This document shows, one piece after another, positions 1 through 10,004 of a stretch of DNA of 31,406 nt (the first letter of the stretch is position 1; every line of letters begins with the position of its first letter). The translations under genes were made by a program, and so were the position numbers. The stretch is taken from assembly GCA_030141605.1 (NCBI GenBank), contig JAQGDQ010001638.1:1-31406 (forward strand), given 5' to 3'. Below the pieces are notes generated by a model, which did not search any database, was not told where the DNA came from, and saw only the letters and a list, made by a program, of their open reading frames with translations. Source of the stretch: Tubiluchus corallicola (Eukaryota; Priapulida; Priapulimorpha; Priapulimorphida; Tubiluchidae).

Positions 1-135
1 GTTGTTGTTGTTGTTGTTATTTTAGCTGTTGCAGTTGTTGTTGTTTTAGCTGTTGCAACAGTTATCGCTGTTGTCGTCGTCGTCATTCTCATTGAAGCTG
101 CTTCTGTCGCTGTTGTTGTTGCTTCTCTCTGCTAT
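1..135. repeat. GTT/GCT-rich trinucleotide low-complexity tract
   Basis: The window opens inside an imperfect trinucleotide tract dominated by GTT on the plus strand (AAC on the minus), with GCT, GTC and TTA interruptions. It becomes non-repetitive by about 140. It may extend to the left of the window. No reading frame in it has a recognisable product. Confidence 0.85.
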
Positions 136-740
136 TATTCACTGATTGGACGGATTATAGCTGATGACGATGTAATAACGCATAGATTTTATGATTAGGT
201 TACTGCTATTTCACATCCCTATCATTCTGAGGATTCATTTTAAAGCAGTGATTGCATGCATGACAATGGTGATTGCTGTGACCTTCTAAAGTTCTTCACC
301 AAGGTCACGTGTTCGTTGCTTCCTAGCCAAACTTGATTATGACCAAAGTAAGCTTCAATGCCTCTACACCAGCCTTACAATGCCCTTGGTAATTTGAGAT
401 TTTATGTACAAAGGGAATTTTTATTATGTTAGTAACCCACGACTGCAGTTGCTTTCAAAACCAGGCTGGATGTAATTGACAAAGAAAGATGAACTAGATC
501 GTACCTGCCGGTATTCACCTACCGCACATCGCTGTCATTTAATTAAGACATCTTTAGACTAGCAGATGATTAAAGATAATTCATTAAATTGAAAGACTAA
601 ACCACACATTGCTCACCTCTTTTGCTTGCAAATTGTGATAGAACTTACCGAAATTCAATAGGTACAAATAACTTATCAATACTTTACTAATACGGTATTT
701 TGCTACAAAATTTATAGTTTCCTATATTAAACAGGTAAGA
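136..740. other. anonymous AT-rich DNA, no gene seen
   Basis: No open frame of note, RNA gene or repeat boundary is visible. The last part (about 721-740) already resembles the decaying edge of the 87-bp array that follows. Confidence 0.6.
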
Positions 741-1737
741 AAATCTTATTTAAAAGCAATACGGTATTTTACTATTTACACTTTCCAAGACTCAATGGGT
801 GCGAATATCTTATTAGTAAAGGCAATTTATATTTGGCCTTTACCTATACGGTATTTTACTATTTATACTTTCCAAGATTCAATGGGTGCGAATATCTTAT
901 TAGTGAAGGCAATTTATATTTGGCCTTTACCTATACGGTATTTTACTATTTATACTTTCCAAGATTCAATGGGTGCGAATATCTTATTAGTGAAGGCAAT
1001 TTATATTTGGCCTTTACCTATACGGTATTTTACTATTTATACTTTCCAAGATTCAATGGGTGCGAATATCTTATTAGTGAAGGCAATTTATATTTGGCCT
1101 TTACCTATACGGTATTTTACTATTTATACTTTCCAAGATTCAATGGGTGCGAATATCTTATTAGTGAAGGCAATTTATATTGCCTTTACCTATACGGTAT
1201 TTTACTATTTATACTTTCCAAGATTCAATGGGTGCGAATATCTTATTAGTGAAGGCAATTTATATTTGGCCTTTACCTATACCGTATTTTACTATTTATA
1301 CTTTCCAAGATTCAATGGGTGCGAATATCTTATTAGTGAAGGCAATTTATATTTGGCCTTTACCTATACCGTATTTTACTATTTATACTTTCCAAGATTC
1401 AATGGGTGCGAATATCTTATTAGTGAAGGCAATTTATATTTGGCCTTTACCTATACCGTATTTTACTATTTATACTTTCCAAGATTCAATGGGTGCGAAT
1501 ATCTTATTAGTGAAGGCAATTTATATTTGGCCTTTACCTATACGGTATTTTACTATTTATACTTTCCAAGATTCAATGGGTGCGAATATCTTATTAGTAA
1601 AGGCAATTTATACTGCCTTTACCTATACGGTATTTTACTATTTATACTTTCCAAGATTCAATGGGTGCGAATATCTTATTAGTAAAGGCAATTTATATTT
1701 GGCCTTTACCTATAAGGTATTGTACTATTTATATTAA
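741..1737. repeat. 87-bp minisatellite, block 1 (about 11 copies)
   Basis: About eleven head-to-tail copies of an 87-bp unit are seen, containing the landmarks TACGGTATTTTACTATTTA and TTCAATGGGTGCGAATATC. The central copies are nearly identical; the first and last are diverged, as expected for array edges. One copy near 1180 lacks two bases, which shifts the frame. Because 87 is a multiple of three, the array stays open in two plus frames for up to 295 codons. These frames encode only a monotonous 29-residue repeat with no known domain and are not called as genes. Confidence 0.95.
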
Positions 1738-2016
1738 ACATTGTTTGACTGCTGAACAAAAAACTGCTTATTTTTCTAACAATGATTGTAGATCAATTTA
1801 GATTTAGATTTAATATTTTATTTCAAACTTCACAAAGTTCATATACACATCACAAATTAATACAAATAATACAATAAATCAATGTACAAGTTGCTCCAAA
1901 AGTCTGATCATCTTACTGCTGTTAAAACATGCGTACGTCCATTAATCAACAGATGATTGCTGCTGTAAATGCAATTTGACCAGAATTTTTTCACCCTCGA
2001 GTCAATTTACTGAAAT
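1738..2016. repeat. duplicated single-copy segment, left copy
   Basis: This 279-bp non-tandem segment follows block 1. It is repeated base for base at 2602-2880, always directly after an 87-bp array and at an offset of 864 bp. Identity extends leftward into the last array unit or so (from about 1614). It has no open frame or RNA signature. Confidence 0.93.
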
Positions 2017-2601
2017 CTTATTAGTAAAGGTAATTTATACTTAGCCTTTACCTATACGGTATTTTACTATTTATACTTTCCAAGATTCAATGGGTGAGAA
2101 TATTTTATTAGTAAAGGCAATTTATACTTCGCCTTTACCTATACGGTATTTTACTATTTACACTTTCCAAGATTCAATGGCTGTGAATATCTTATTAGTA
2201 AAGGCAATTTATACATCGCCTTAACCTATACGGTATTTTACTATTTATACTTTCCAAGATTCAATGGGTGTGAATATCTTATTAGTAAAGGTAATTTATA
2301 CATCGCCTTTACCTATACGGTATTTTACTATTTACACTTTCCAAGATTCAATGTGTGTGAATATCTCATTAGTAAAGGCAATTTATACTTAGCCTTTACC
2401 TATACGGTATTTTACTATTTGTACTTTCCAAGATTCAATGGGTGCGAATATCTTATTAGTAAAGGCAATTTATACTGCGCCTTTACCTATACGGTATTTT
2501 ACTATTTATACTTTCCAAGATTCAATGGGTGCGAATATCTTATTAGTAAAGGCAATTTATATTTGGCCTTTACCTATAAGGTATTGTACTATTTATATTA
2601 A
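2017..2601. repeat. 87-bp minisatellite, block 2 (about 7 copies)
   Basis: About seven copies of the same unit as block 1, spaced 86-88 bp apart by their CGGTATT landmark. The internal copies differ from block 1 at the junction before GCCTTTACC (ACTTAGCC, ACATCGCC or ACTTCGCC instead of ATTTGGCC). The last unit matches the last unit of block 1, including the variant AAGGTATTGTAC. The block therefore carries its own diverged interior but a shared right edge. Confidence 0.93.
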
Positions 2602-2880
2602 ACATTGTTTGACTGCTGAACAAAAAACTGCTTATTTTTCTAACAATGATTGTAGATCAATTTAGATTTAGATTTAATATTTTATTTCAAACTTCACAAA
2701 GTTCATATACACATCACAAATTAATACAAATAATACAATAAATCAATGTACAAGTTGCTCCAAAAGTCTGATCATCTTACTGCTGTTAAAACATGCGTAC
2801 GTCCATTAATCAACAGATGATTGCTGCTGTAAATGCAATTTGACCAGAATTTTTTCACCCTCGAGTCAATTTACTGAAAT
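2602..2880. repeat. duplicated single-copy segment, right copy
   Basis: Exact repeat of 1738-2016, including the internal ACATGCGTACGTCC and CCCTCGAGTC stretches. Identity ends abruptly after TACTGAAAT. The left copy then re-enters the array, while the right copy enters unique DNA. This marks the edge of a tandem segmental duplication. Confidence 0.93.
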
Positions 2881-3904
2881 TTATGGAAGTTCGTCCTCAA
2901 AATGCGAGACCGTACTTGACTTTGTAAGGTCACCCCGGGCAGCAGCAGAGATGGATGAAGTTTCAAGGGGACTTTCGCTTACCGGCTGATTCATGGTTTG
3001 TTCGGATAAGTGGTGGCTTCATATGGAGTGGTGGCTTCTTATGTAGTTTGAATTTAAATAACTGCTCAGGTACACCCGAGGCTGAACACGTTCAAACTTG
3101 TAAGTTGAATGTACGAAGCTGATTTATGTAGCGTTTCTGAATCGCTCGGATGGCAAACAACAAAGCAGCTCTCACACGATTTATTGCTGCAGAGATTCGG
3201 TTTGGCGAGTTAAGCTTGCAGATTTATTCAGCTAGCATTTCGCCAGTTGTGCAGATTGCCAAAGCTATATACTTCGCCAGTTGTACATTTCACCAGTGAT
3301 CCATAACGCTTTTAACATATAATTATAGTAATTAAATATAGTAATTAAACTTTGTGAGAAAAATGGTAAACTCTTGCACATTGAGAATTCCAAAGCTATG
3401 CTACTATGTAAATAACAGTCATTTAAAGATTATGTTTTAAGATACCTATTATAGCTCCTTACAACAGTGTATAATGTAATATAATTACAAGGAACTACAA
3501 TGTGTGGTTATTATAAAGTTGAATGTTTGTAGATATCTTAATTTACGAATATCGCATTACCTGTTTTACCTGTATATTTTTATATGAAATAAACTCATAA
3601 TAATAATAATAATTCGGCAGGGTGCTCTTCGCCAGTTTTTAATTTTGTCAGAGTACACTTCGTCACCTGTAAACATTGTCAGTGCACATTTTGCCAGCAA
3701 CAACAACAGCGCCAACAGCAGCAACAACACCAGCAGCAGCAACAGCAACAGCAAGTGCACATACTTATATACATTTTACAGTACTTCAGGAGGGGTAAGA
3801 TATGAAAAATCATCCGGTTTTGCTTTAATTACCGAGGCAAGAATGTTTGCCATTATCAGTTGTCACATATGTTGTTGTTTCTTTTATATTCAGCAGAGCT
3901 CTAA
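2881..3904. other. anonymous DNA with short TAA and CAG/CAA tracts
   Basis: No gene is recognised. A short (TAA)n lies near 3597-3613 and an imperfect CAA/CAG tract near 3697-3752. A loose motif resembling TTCGCCAGTTGTACATT recurs near 3237, 3271 and 3627 and may be a decayed repeat. Open frames across 3566-3926 are low-complexity readings of the CAG/CAA tract and have no domain. Confidence 0.55.
3780..3826. mobile_element. terminal fragment of MITE family B
   Basis: The segment around GGGGTAAGATATGAAAAATC followed by ATCCGGTTTTGCTTTAA matches the right end of the family B elements at 10005-10607 and 20140-20716. Its outermost bases, read in reverse, give TTAAAGCAAAACCGGATGAT, the best-preserved version of the family terminus in this window. 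Only the end is present. Confidence 0.55.
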
Positions 3905-4739
3905 GTACCCTAGTCTGTATGCTTGAACACGCCAGCAATCGGACTTCTCATCAATGGATCCGCCCTAGTCTGTATGCTTGAACACGCCAGCAATCGGACT
4001 TCTCATCAATGGATCCGCCCTAGTCTGTATGCTTGAACACGCCAGCAATCGGACTTCTCACGAATGGATCCGCCCTAGTCTGTGTGCTTCAACACGCCAG
4101 CAATCGGACTTCTCACTAATGGATCCGCCCTAGTCTGTATGCTTGAACACGCCAGCAATCGGACTTCTCGCGAATGGATCCGCCCTAGTCTGTATGCTTG
4201 AACACGCCAGCAATCGGACTTCTCACTAATGGATCCGCCCTAGTCTGTATGCTTGAACACGCCAGCAATCGGACTTCTCATGAATGGATCCGCCCTAGTC
4301 AGTGTGCTTGAACACGCCAGCAATCGGACTTCTCACTAATGGATCCGCCCTAGTCTGTATGCTTGAACACGCCAGCAATCGGACTTCTCATGAATGGATC
4401 CGCCCTAGTCAGTGTGCTTGAACACGCCAGCAATCGGACTTCTCACTAATGGATCCGCCCTAGTCTGTATGCTTGAACACGCCAGCAATCGGACTTCTCA
4501 TGAATGGATCCGCCCTAGTCAGTGTGCTTGAACACGCCAGCAATCGGACTTCTCACTAATGGATCCGCCCTAGTCTGTATGCTTGAACACGCAAGCAATC
4601 GGACTTCTCACTAATGGATCCGCCCTAGTCTGTGTGCTTGAACACGCCAGCAATCGGACTTCTCGAGAATGGATCAGCCCTAGTCTGCATGCTTGAACAC
4701 GCCAGCAATCGGACTTCTCACGAATGGATCCGCCCGCGC
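3905..4739. repeat. 55-bp minisatellite (15 copies) with dimeric higher-order pattern
   Basis: Fifteen copies of a 55-bp unit start at TAGTC positions 3911, 3966, 4021 and so on at exact 55-bp steps to 4681. Almost every unit contains GGATCCGCCC, so BamHI would cut the array into a 55-bp ladder. Units 7 to 12 (4241-4570) alternate between a TCTGTATG/CATGAAT type and a TCAGTGTG/CACTAAT type, forming three copies of a 110-bp dimer. The edge units are more variable. There is no coding signal. Confidence 0.97.
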
Positions 4740-4980
4740 TAGTCTAAATTTGTTTATGTGCTTAATAAACTGAACTAGACCGAAGGAAAATTTTCTTACC
4801 TCCGACCTTTTTGCATTATCTATAAGTTTTGCCTTAATAAAAACTGGCTTCATTCGCTGAGTGTCTACTGCATTTTACTGCCAGTACTTGCTGGCTTCTT
4901 AGAAAACAATTGGAAAACTCCCAGTCACTCTGCTTACAACTTTGACAGATCTTTGCTTGGAAAACTATAAACCTAACTAT
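4740..4980. other. anonymous spacer
   Basis: Non-repetitive DNA between the 55-bp array and the TTAA element. No gene or RNA signature is visible. Confidence 0.5.
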
Positions 4981-5445
4981 TTAACCCTTTCAGTCCCACA
5001 TTATTTTTTTAATACGAAAAATTTTTTGGCTTGGTACTTTTGTTCAGTATGTCCATCTTGTTTACACATAATAATTATTTTTTTCTACCTGTGTCCGCGT
5101 GTTAAATATAACCTGTATCCCAAGGGATACATTGGGATTCAATGGAAGCATAAAATGTGCTTCATTTTGCAACTGCTGATAATTTTTTAAAGTATTTAAG
5201 ACATTTAGTATGTACGCTATGCTGATCTGTACAAAGTCGTCTCTAAAGTACTGTACCTTGCGCAGTTTTTATGCTATGTAGATTTTCTAGTTTGCCATTT
5301 TATCACCATTTTAGTCTATTGTTTTTGGCTTAAATCAAAATAACTATTAACAGATCAAATAACTGTCAGTTTTAAAATTTTATTAATTTTAAAAGCAGAA
5401 GATATTCTCGTATCCCACGGGATACAACGAGTATGAAAGGGTTAA
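4981..5445 (+). mobile_element. piggyBac-like MITE, TTAA-flanked, copy 1
   Basis: A 465-bp element is bounded by TTAA on both sides. Its left end reads TTAACCCTTTCAGTCCC and its right end, read inward, TTAACCCTTTCATAC. A TTAA target duplication followed by CCCT-type termini is the known hallmark of the piggyBac superfamily. The same element lies inverted at 9312-9769, which fixes both boundaries. It carries two copies of a 16-bp palindrome of form GTATCCCNNGGGATAC (5115-5130 and 5410-5425). The 82-codon frame inside it has no transposase features, so this is a non-autonomous element that would depend on a transposase encoded elsewhere. Confidence 0.85.
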
Positions 5446-6102
5446 AAAGAAATGTACAAGTAACATAATTCAGTAAGTTGTTTTCGTTGTAATGCTGTGC
5501 TATAATTACAATTTTAGCCCTCCCACCCCTTTTATAACGTATTTTAGTGGGTGTTGTAAATCATTCGTGAGCGTACAGTAATTTTGTTTATGGACCGCTC
5601 CTCCAAACGAAATATTTCTTGCTCAATTCATTCAAGATTCCGCGTTTACTGTCTGTTAGCTAAGAGAGATTTTTCTGAATTGTGTATATATTTTTACAGA
5701 ATTAAGATCTAGGATGAGCGCTTAGTAACCCTCTTTACAGCTGAATAGGTTCATTAATGCAATCTACTCTCTCCTGTGGTTAAACTTTTAGACGTTTAGT
5801 TCTTTTTTGTTCTTTTTTCTTTTCCCTCCTTTCCTGGATTTCTTCTTCGGACCTTTTTCATTCTGGTTACCACATTTCCATTCTATTTTATTCTATTCTA
5901 GTTTATTTCCTTTCTTGTACTTGCTGCTGCTTTTTTATGTGATCATAGAAATAAAGTATTTGTGTTAGTTTACTTGTAGACTTAATGGACATCAAATCCT
6001 CAGTTTTAAGAAAAATGTTTGCTTGTCTTGGGGTCCTAAAGGGTCTTGGAAAATTTCTCTTGGAGACCCTGCTAATCGTTGTTTGTTGGAATTTTTACTA
6101 GC
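5446..6102. other. anonymous AT-rich DNA, no gene seen
   Basis: Includes a pyrimidine-rich stretch near 5800-5880. There are no open frames with recognisable content and no repeats shared with the rest of the window. Confidence 0.5.
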
Positions 6103-6366
6103 CCCAGTATCATCATCATCATCATCATACGTCCGTCACATCTATTGTAGACATTGGGCAGGCAGAATTCTAAAATAAAAGAAATCTGCCTTCATCATCA
6201 TCATCATCATCATCATACGTCCGTCACATCTATTGTAGACATTGGGCAGGCAGAATTCTAAAATAAAAGAAATCTGCCTTCATCATCATCATCATCGTCA
6301 TCATACGTCCGTCACATCTATTGTAGACATTGGGCAGGCAGAATTCTAAAATAAAAGAAATCTGCC

Positions 6367-6398
<32 letters not shown>

Positions 6399-6465
6399 AT
6401 ACGCCTGTCACGTCTACTGTAGACATTGGACAGGCAGAATTCTAAAATAAAAGAAATCTGCCTTC
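6103..6465. repeat. compound array: about 65-bp core separated by variable (CAT)n
   Basis: Four copies of a core running from ACGTCCGTCACATC to AAGAAATCTGCC are separated by CAT/TCA microsatellite runs of different length. Core starts at 6129, 6227, 6305 and 6401 give periods of 98, 78 and 96 bp, so the spacing differences come from the CAT run and not from the core. Each core ends with AGGCAGA...TCTGCCT, which can form a 7-bp stem around an AT-rich loop. On the minus strand each unit ends in (ATG)n, which resembles the microsatellite tails of some retroelements. Confidence 0.9.
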
Positions 6466-6580
6466 AGACAGGTAAACGCAGCAGTAATCCAGCAAAAAAA
6501 CTAGACACTGCTACGCCAGTGGTTTGTCAGCACCACTTCCGTTCCACAGCCCCAATAAACAATAAACACATCCCGACTAG

Positions 6581-6862
6581 CCTTTCATCCTCCGTGGACA
6601 CCTCAATGCGGGAAATCTTCGCGATTGCTTTGAATTGTTGATTTTTCATTTCCGCGCGACCATTCTGCGGATCGAAGTCATTCCGTCGGACACAATTGAA
6701 CAGATTAAACAATCAGTCCAACACTCCTCCAAGCTACGTGCCTTGCGATGCATATTGCATTTGTTGCGAGGAAGAAGTCAATGGGAAGCTGAGAAGCCAG
6801 CGAGATCTAATCCTGAACGAAGAAGCCATAACAATAGGCGCAGAAATGCAAAGATAGCGTGA
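6581..6862 (+). pseudogene. ubiquitin-like coding remnant (partial)
   Basis: A plus frame is open from a stop at 6578-6580 to a stop at 6860-6862 and has no ATG before the region of interest. From TTG at 6635 it reads LLIF, a short linker, then IEVIPSDTIEQIKQSVQ. Ubiquitin at the same place has MQIF and LEVEPSDTIENVKAKIQ. Ten of 17 residues are identical in the second block, and most others are conservative (I/L, I/V, Q/N). This covers strand 1, strand 2 and the start of helix 1 of the ubiquitin fold, with the first hairpin two residues short. After this the match is lost: the fold's later strands, the Lys48 region and the RLRGG tail are not recognisable in any frame. Most likely a decayed ubiquitin-like gene or retrocopy fragment, or less likely one exon of a diverged ubiquitin-like protein. 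It could still be a chance match. Confidence 0.4.
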
Positions 6863-7933
6863 AAATTTTAATAATTTTCGGGGAAATACAATCAGTGAAT
6901 GTACATGATCCCATCAAGACCTGCTGGCTCGCATGGAATTCATTAAATACGTTTTCTGCTTTGATTAAATAAAAGTCCAAGGTCATATCAGCTTTGCAAA
7001 GTTCTGTATGTACAAGATGTTTATAAAGGAAAAGTCAAGTCTTCTGGAAATCTAGGCTTATTTCAGTCTTCGCGAAAAATGTTAGAAGGATTTAGTAATG
7101 AAACTGCAATAAGCGCCTCGTGCTAGTAAAATCACTTTAAAGTCACAATCACTTCATGCTTGGACGCTTGTATTGGAAATCTTGCATTAGCGGTCGGCTT
7201 TGGCCACCTTGTGGCGATTTTTGGCCTAATCACGTGATCAATTTGATCTGGGTCAGAGGCCTACTGTTTCCAATTGCTCATGATTTGGGGCTGATAACGT
7301 ATGTATATTCTCTAATTACTTAAAAAAAACTTAAATTTAGTTTAAAATAACAGCTAAGTATTAATTAATACGACAGTGCAGTGTAGAACTCTTTTAAGAT
7401 AATTACGTAAAATTGACTTTTGGGTATTATTATTTTTTGTTATTTTTTGGCACTGATTTCTTGTTATGTTTAGATGGAATGACATGTTTCGGGTAACAAA
7501 GAGCAAAGAAAGAGTCAAATTTAATCGAGGCTTCGAATTTCTATTTGGGTTTTGAAAGCTCAAACAGCGCTGCCATTTTGAATGCCCATTGTTCTCTCAA
7601 TGACGTCATTCGTCTTGAAGAAACGTAGCGCAAAGTAGAAAAAGTCGTTTTTCTTCAAAAGTATCATCAGTTTTTACAAAGTAATCAAATAGCTAATTAT
7701 GTAATATTTTTGCCTGAACATAAAGCAAGTTGCAGAAATTTGAATTAGTTTAAGCAGCGCGCGCTTACGGAAAGCCACGATGCGCTTACGAAAAGTTACG
7801 AAGTTTCCCAGTTACGTCACAATTTTCAATGTGAATGGCGACGACCAGCACGCCTGAAAATTTCTATTCAGAGGTAGCATATTTTAAATTTGTGCTTTAT
7901 AGACATTTTTTGCAAATTTCTTGGTTATATTTT
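6863..7933. other. anonymous DNA, no gene seen
   Basis: No supported gene. A minus-strand frame at 7354-7563 has an unremarkable, K/N-rich translation with no family resemblance. No tRNA-like or tandem structure was found. Confidence 0.5.
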
Positions 7934-8212
7934 GAGTGATAACAGTAAAATAAACCCAACATGCTGAGTGGTTTGTTCTTTCCTTTAGCACACCACAAAC
8001 AGTTTAAGTGATAACAGTAAAATAACCCCAACATACTGAGTGGCTTGTTCTTTCCTTTAGCACACCACAAACAGTTTAAGTGATAACAGTAAAACAAACC
8101 CAACATACTGAGTGACTCGTTCTTTCCTTTAGCACACCACAAACAGTTTAAGTGGGCAATAAAATAAACCCAACATAGTGAGCGACTTGTTCTTTCCTTA
8201 AAGCTTCGAGTC
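7934..8212. repeat. 72-bp minisatellite (about 4 copies)
   Basis: Four copies of a 72-73 bp unit contain AGTGATAACAGTAAAAT, AACCCAACATACTGAGTG and CTTTCCTTTAGCACACCAC. Repeats of AGTG start near 7934, 8007, 8079 and 8151, and the last copy is degraded. A minus-strand frame (7897-8217) reads through the array as a 24-residue repeat only because 72 is a multiple of three. Confidence 0.93.
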
Positions 8213-8282
8213 AACAATCATTTTCAATTCTATGAATCAAGCCAGAAAGGAATAATTACGTAATACATTTGATACTGCAATA

Positions 8283-8935
8283 TTAAAGGAAAACCGGACG
8301 ATTGTTTAGACTCAATCTCATTTTAATTTGCTGTCCAAAATATACATTTTCTTGCCTAAAAGTTAGCAATTGTTTCTTATATTTGAATAATTAGCTTAGA
8401 AAGGTAATTAACGGTAACCGAACACAGCTGCTGCTTACGTCAGAAACTAACCACGGTTTGTGCAGTGGTAGAAATCTTCCCTTGAGCGTCAAGCCCGTTT
8501 GCGTAAGTGTTACTGCTTAAACGCGTGCTGTCACGAAAATGGAGTCTATGTCACATGACGTCATGAAATTAACACAGCAGTTCATGATCATGGTTATCAC
8601 GGTACCGCCTTCTATTTGTTGGCCACGCAAATGTGACAAAAAGGCGCCGTTGCCAATCTTAGTAGATTCACTGAGCCGCGCGTAGCTTTGAAAGTTTAAT
8701 GAAATTTGAGTATCCGAGGTAATTATTATTTAATCTGAGCTTTGATGTAAAAAAAGTTATTGTAGTTTTCAATATTTTAGAGCATTCTTTATTCTGAACT
8801 AATGTAATCTAAGCTTTTGTAGTTTTCAATATTTTAGAGCATTCTTTATTCTGAATTAAAGCTTTGACTTAAAAAAGCTTTTGTAGTTTTCAATATTTTA
8901 GAGCTTTCTTTATTCTGAGTTAAAGCTATAACCCG
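8283..8935 (+). mobile_element. MITE family A, copy 1 (right terminus replaced by tandem repeats)
   Basis: The element starts with the inverted-repeat terminus TTAAAGGAAAACCGGACGAT. It is then collinear, in the opposite orientation, with the copy at 10812-11349. Shared landmarks are ATATACATTTTCTTG, CATGATCATGGTTATCACGG, ACCGCCTTCTATTTGT and TCCGAGGTAATTATTATTTA. The expected right terminus is absent. In its place the stretch TGTAGTTTTCAATATTTTAG is present three times (8761, 8818, 8882). No transposase is encoded, so the element is non-autonomous; the superfamily is not assigned. Confidence 0.75.
8755..8935. repeat. about 57-64 bp tandem triplication at the end of MITE A copy 1
   Basis: Three imperfect copies contain TGTAGTTTTCAATATTTTAG followed by GAGCATTCTTTATTCTGA, starting at 8761, 8818 and 8882. 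The other family A copy has this sequence once, so the triplication arose within this copy. Confidence 0.85.
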
Positions 8936-9311
8936 AACTCTTACGTATCTTGAATAGCTCTGATGGAACGGATTGTCCCTTTCGGTTTTACTTTGCCCAA
9001 ATATCGGATAACTCCAAATCTATGAATCGAATTATTGCGCAACTCAAACCGAATTCCCGGTACAATTTATAAGAATCTTACTGAAATTACGCGCCTATGT
9101 CGAACAACCTCCCAAGTGGGAAATCCTGTGCGAAAGTGTGCACCGCCATTACGATTTCAACTGCTAGAAATTTCACAAATGCAGGTGTTCGTGTCCACTT
9201 AACTAATGAATGGCGAAATGCACGTAACAGCGAAGAACTAGGTTACGAAATTACGTTTCTGTGGTAACAATTCTTACACAAATGCCATTCCCAAAAAAGG
9301 GTGTGTTTCCT
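8936..9311. other. anonymous DNA, no gene seen
   Basis: Non-repetitive within the window. No open frame or RNA feature was recognised. Confidence 0.5.
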
Positions 9312-9769
9312 TTAACCCTTTCATACCCGTTGTATCCCGTGGGATACGAGAATATTTTCTGCCTTAAAAATTAATAAAATTTTAAAACTGACAGTTATTT
9401 GATCTGTTAATAGTTATTTTGATTTAAGCAAATAACAATAGACTAAAAATGGTGATAAAATGGCAAACTAGAAAATCTACATAGCATAAAAAACTGCGCA
9501 AGGTACAGTACTTTAGAGACGACTTTGTACAGATCAGCATAGCGTGCATACTAAATGTCTTAAATACTTTAAAAAAATTATCAGCAGTTGCAAAATGAAG
9601 CACATTTTATGCTTCCTTTGAATCCCAATGTATCCCGTGGGATACAGGCTATATTTAGCACGCGTGCACAGGTAGAAAAAGATAATTATTATGTGTAAAC
9701 ATAATGAACAAAAGTACCAAGCCAAAAATTTTTTTCTTATTAAAAATAATTTGGGACTGAAGGGGTTAA
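9312..9769 (-). mobile_element. piggyBac-like MITE, TTAA-flanked, copy 2 (inverted)
   Basis: A 458-bp copy of the element at 4981-5445, in opposite orientation and also flanked by TTAA (9312-9315 and 9766-9769). Both copies share the ends and the interior, and the two 16-bp palindromes are intact here as GTATCCCGTGGGATAC (9332-9347 and 9630-9645). The minus frame at 9534-9725 is the counterpart of the plus frame in copy 1 and is broken differently, so it is not a conserved gene. The presence of two diverged copies implies past mobility. Confidence 0.85.
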
Positions 9770-10004
9770 ATATTTTATAGGACAGATTATTTTGAGTCTA
9801 AGATTGGGTACGGTTCTCTTTCTACTGCAGAATGGCCACCACATTAGATGGCCGTCCTACTTCACATTACATCTGCAATGAGCATTGTAATCAATAATTA
9901 TCACCACACCACTAATTTAATTCATCACTTATCAATGCGTTGGCTAATGTTTGTCCAGCGTCTGTTCAACCAGAGATATCTTAACTGGAATGTTAGTAAT
10001 GTGA
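9770..10004. other. anonymous spacer
   Basis: Short non-repetitive stretch between the TTAA element and MITE B. No gene was recognised. Confidence 0.45.

Noticed and set aside
795-1737. 295-codon frame in the 87-bp array as a repeat protein gene
   Set aside because: Open in more than one frame, with no domain. The frame shifts at a two-base deletion, and openness follows from the period being a multiple of three.
3905-4739. Regular repeats that could suggest a CRISPR array
   Set aside because: Units are fully tandem with no unique spacers, and the context is eukaryotic. The same holds for the 46-, 56-, 81-, 87- and 101-bp arrays.
4942-5190. 82-codon frame as a piggyBac transposase fragment
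   Set aside because: It contains no DDD-type motif or recognisable similarity and is disrupted in the second MITE copy.
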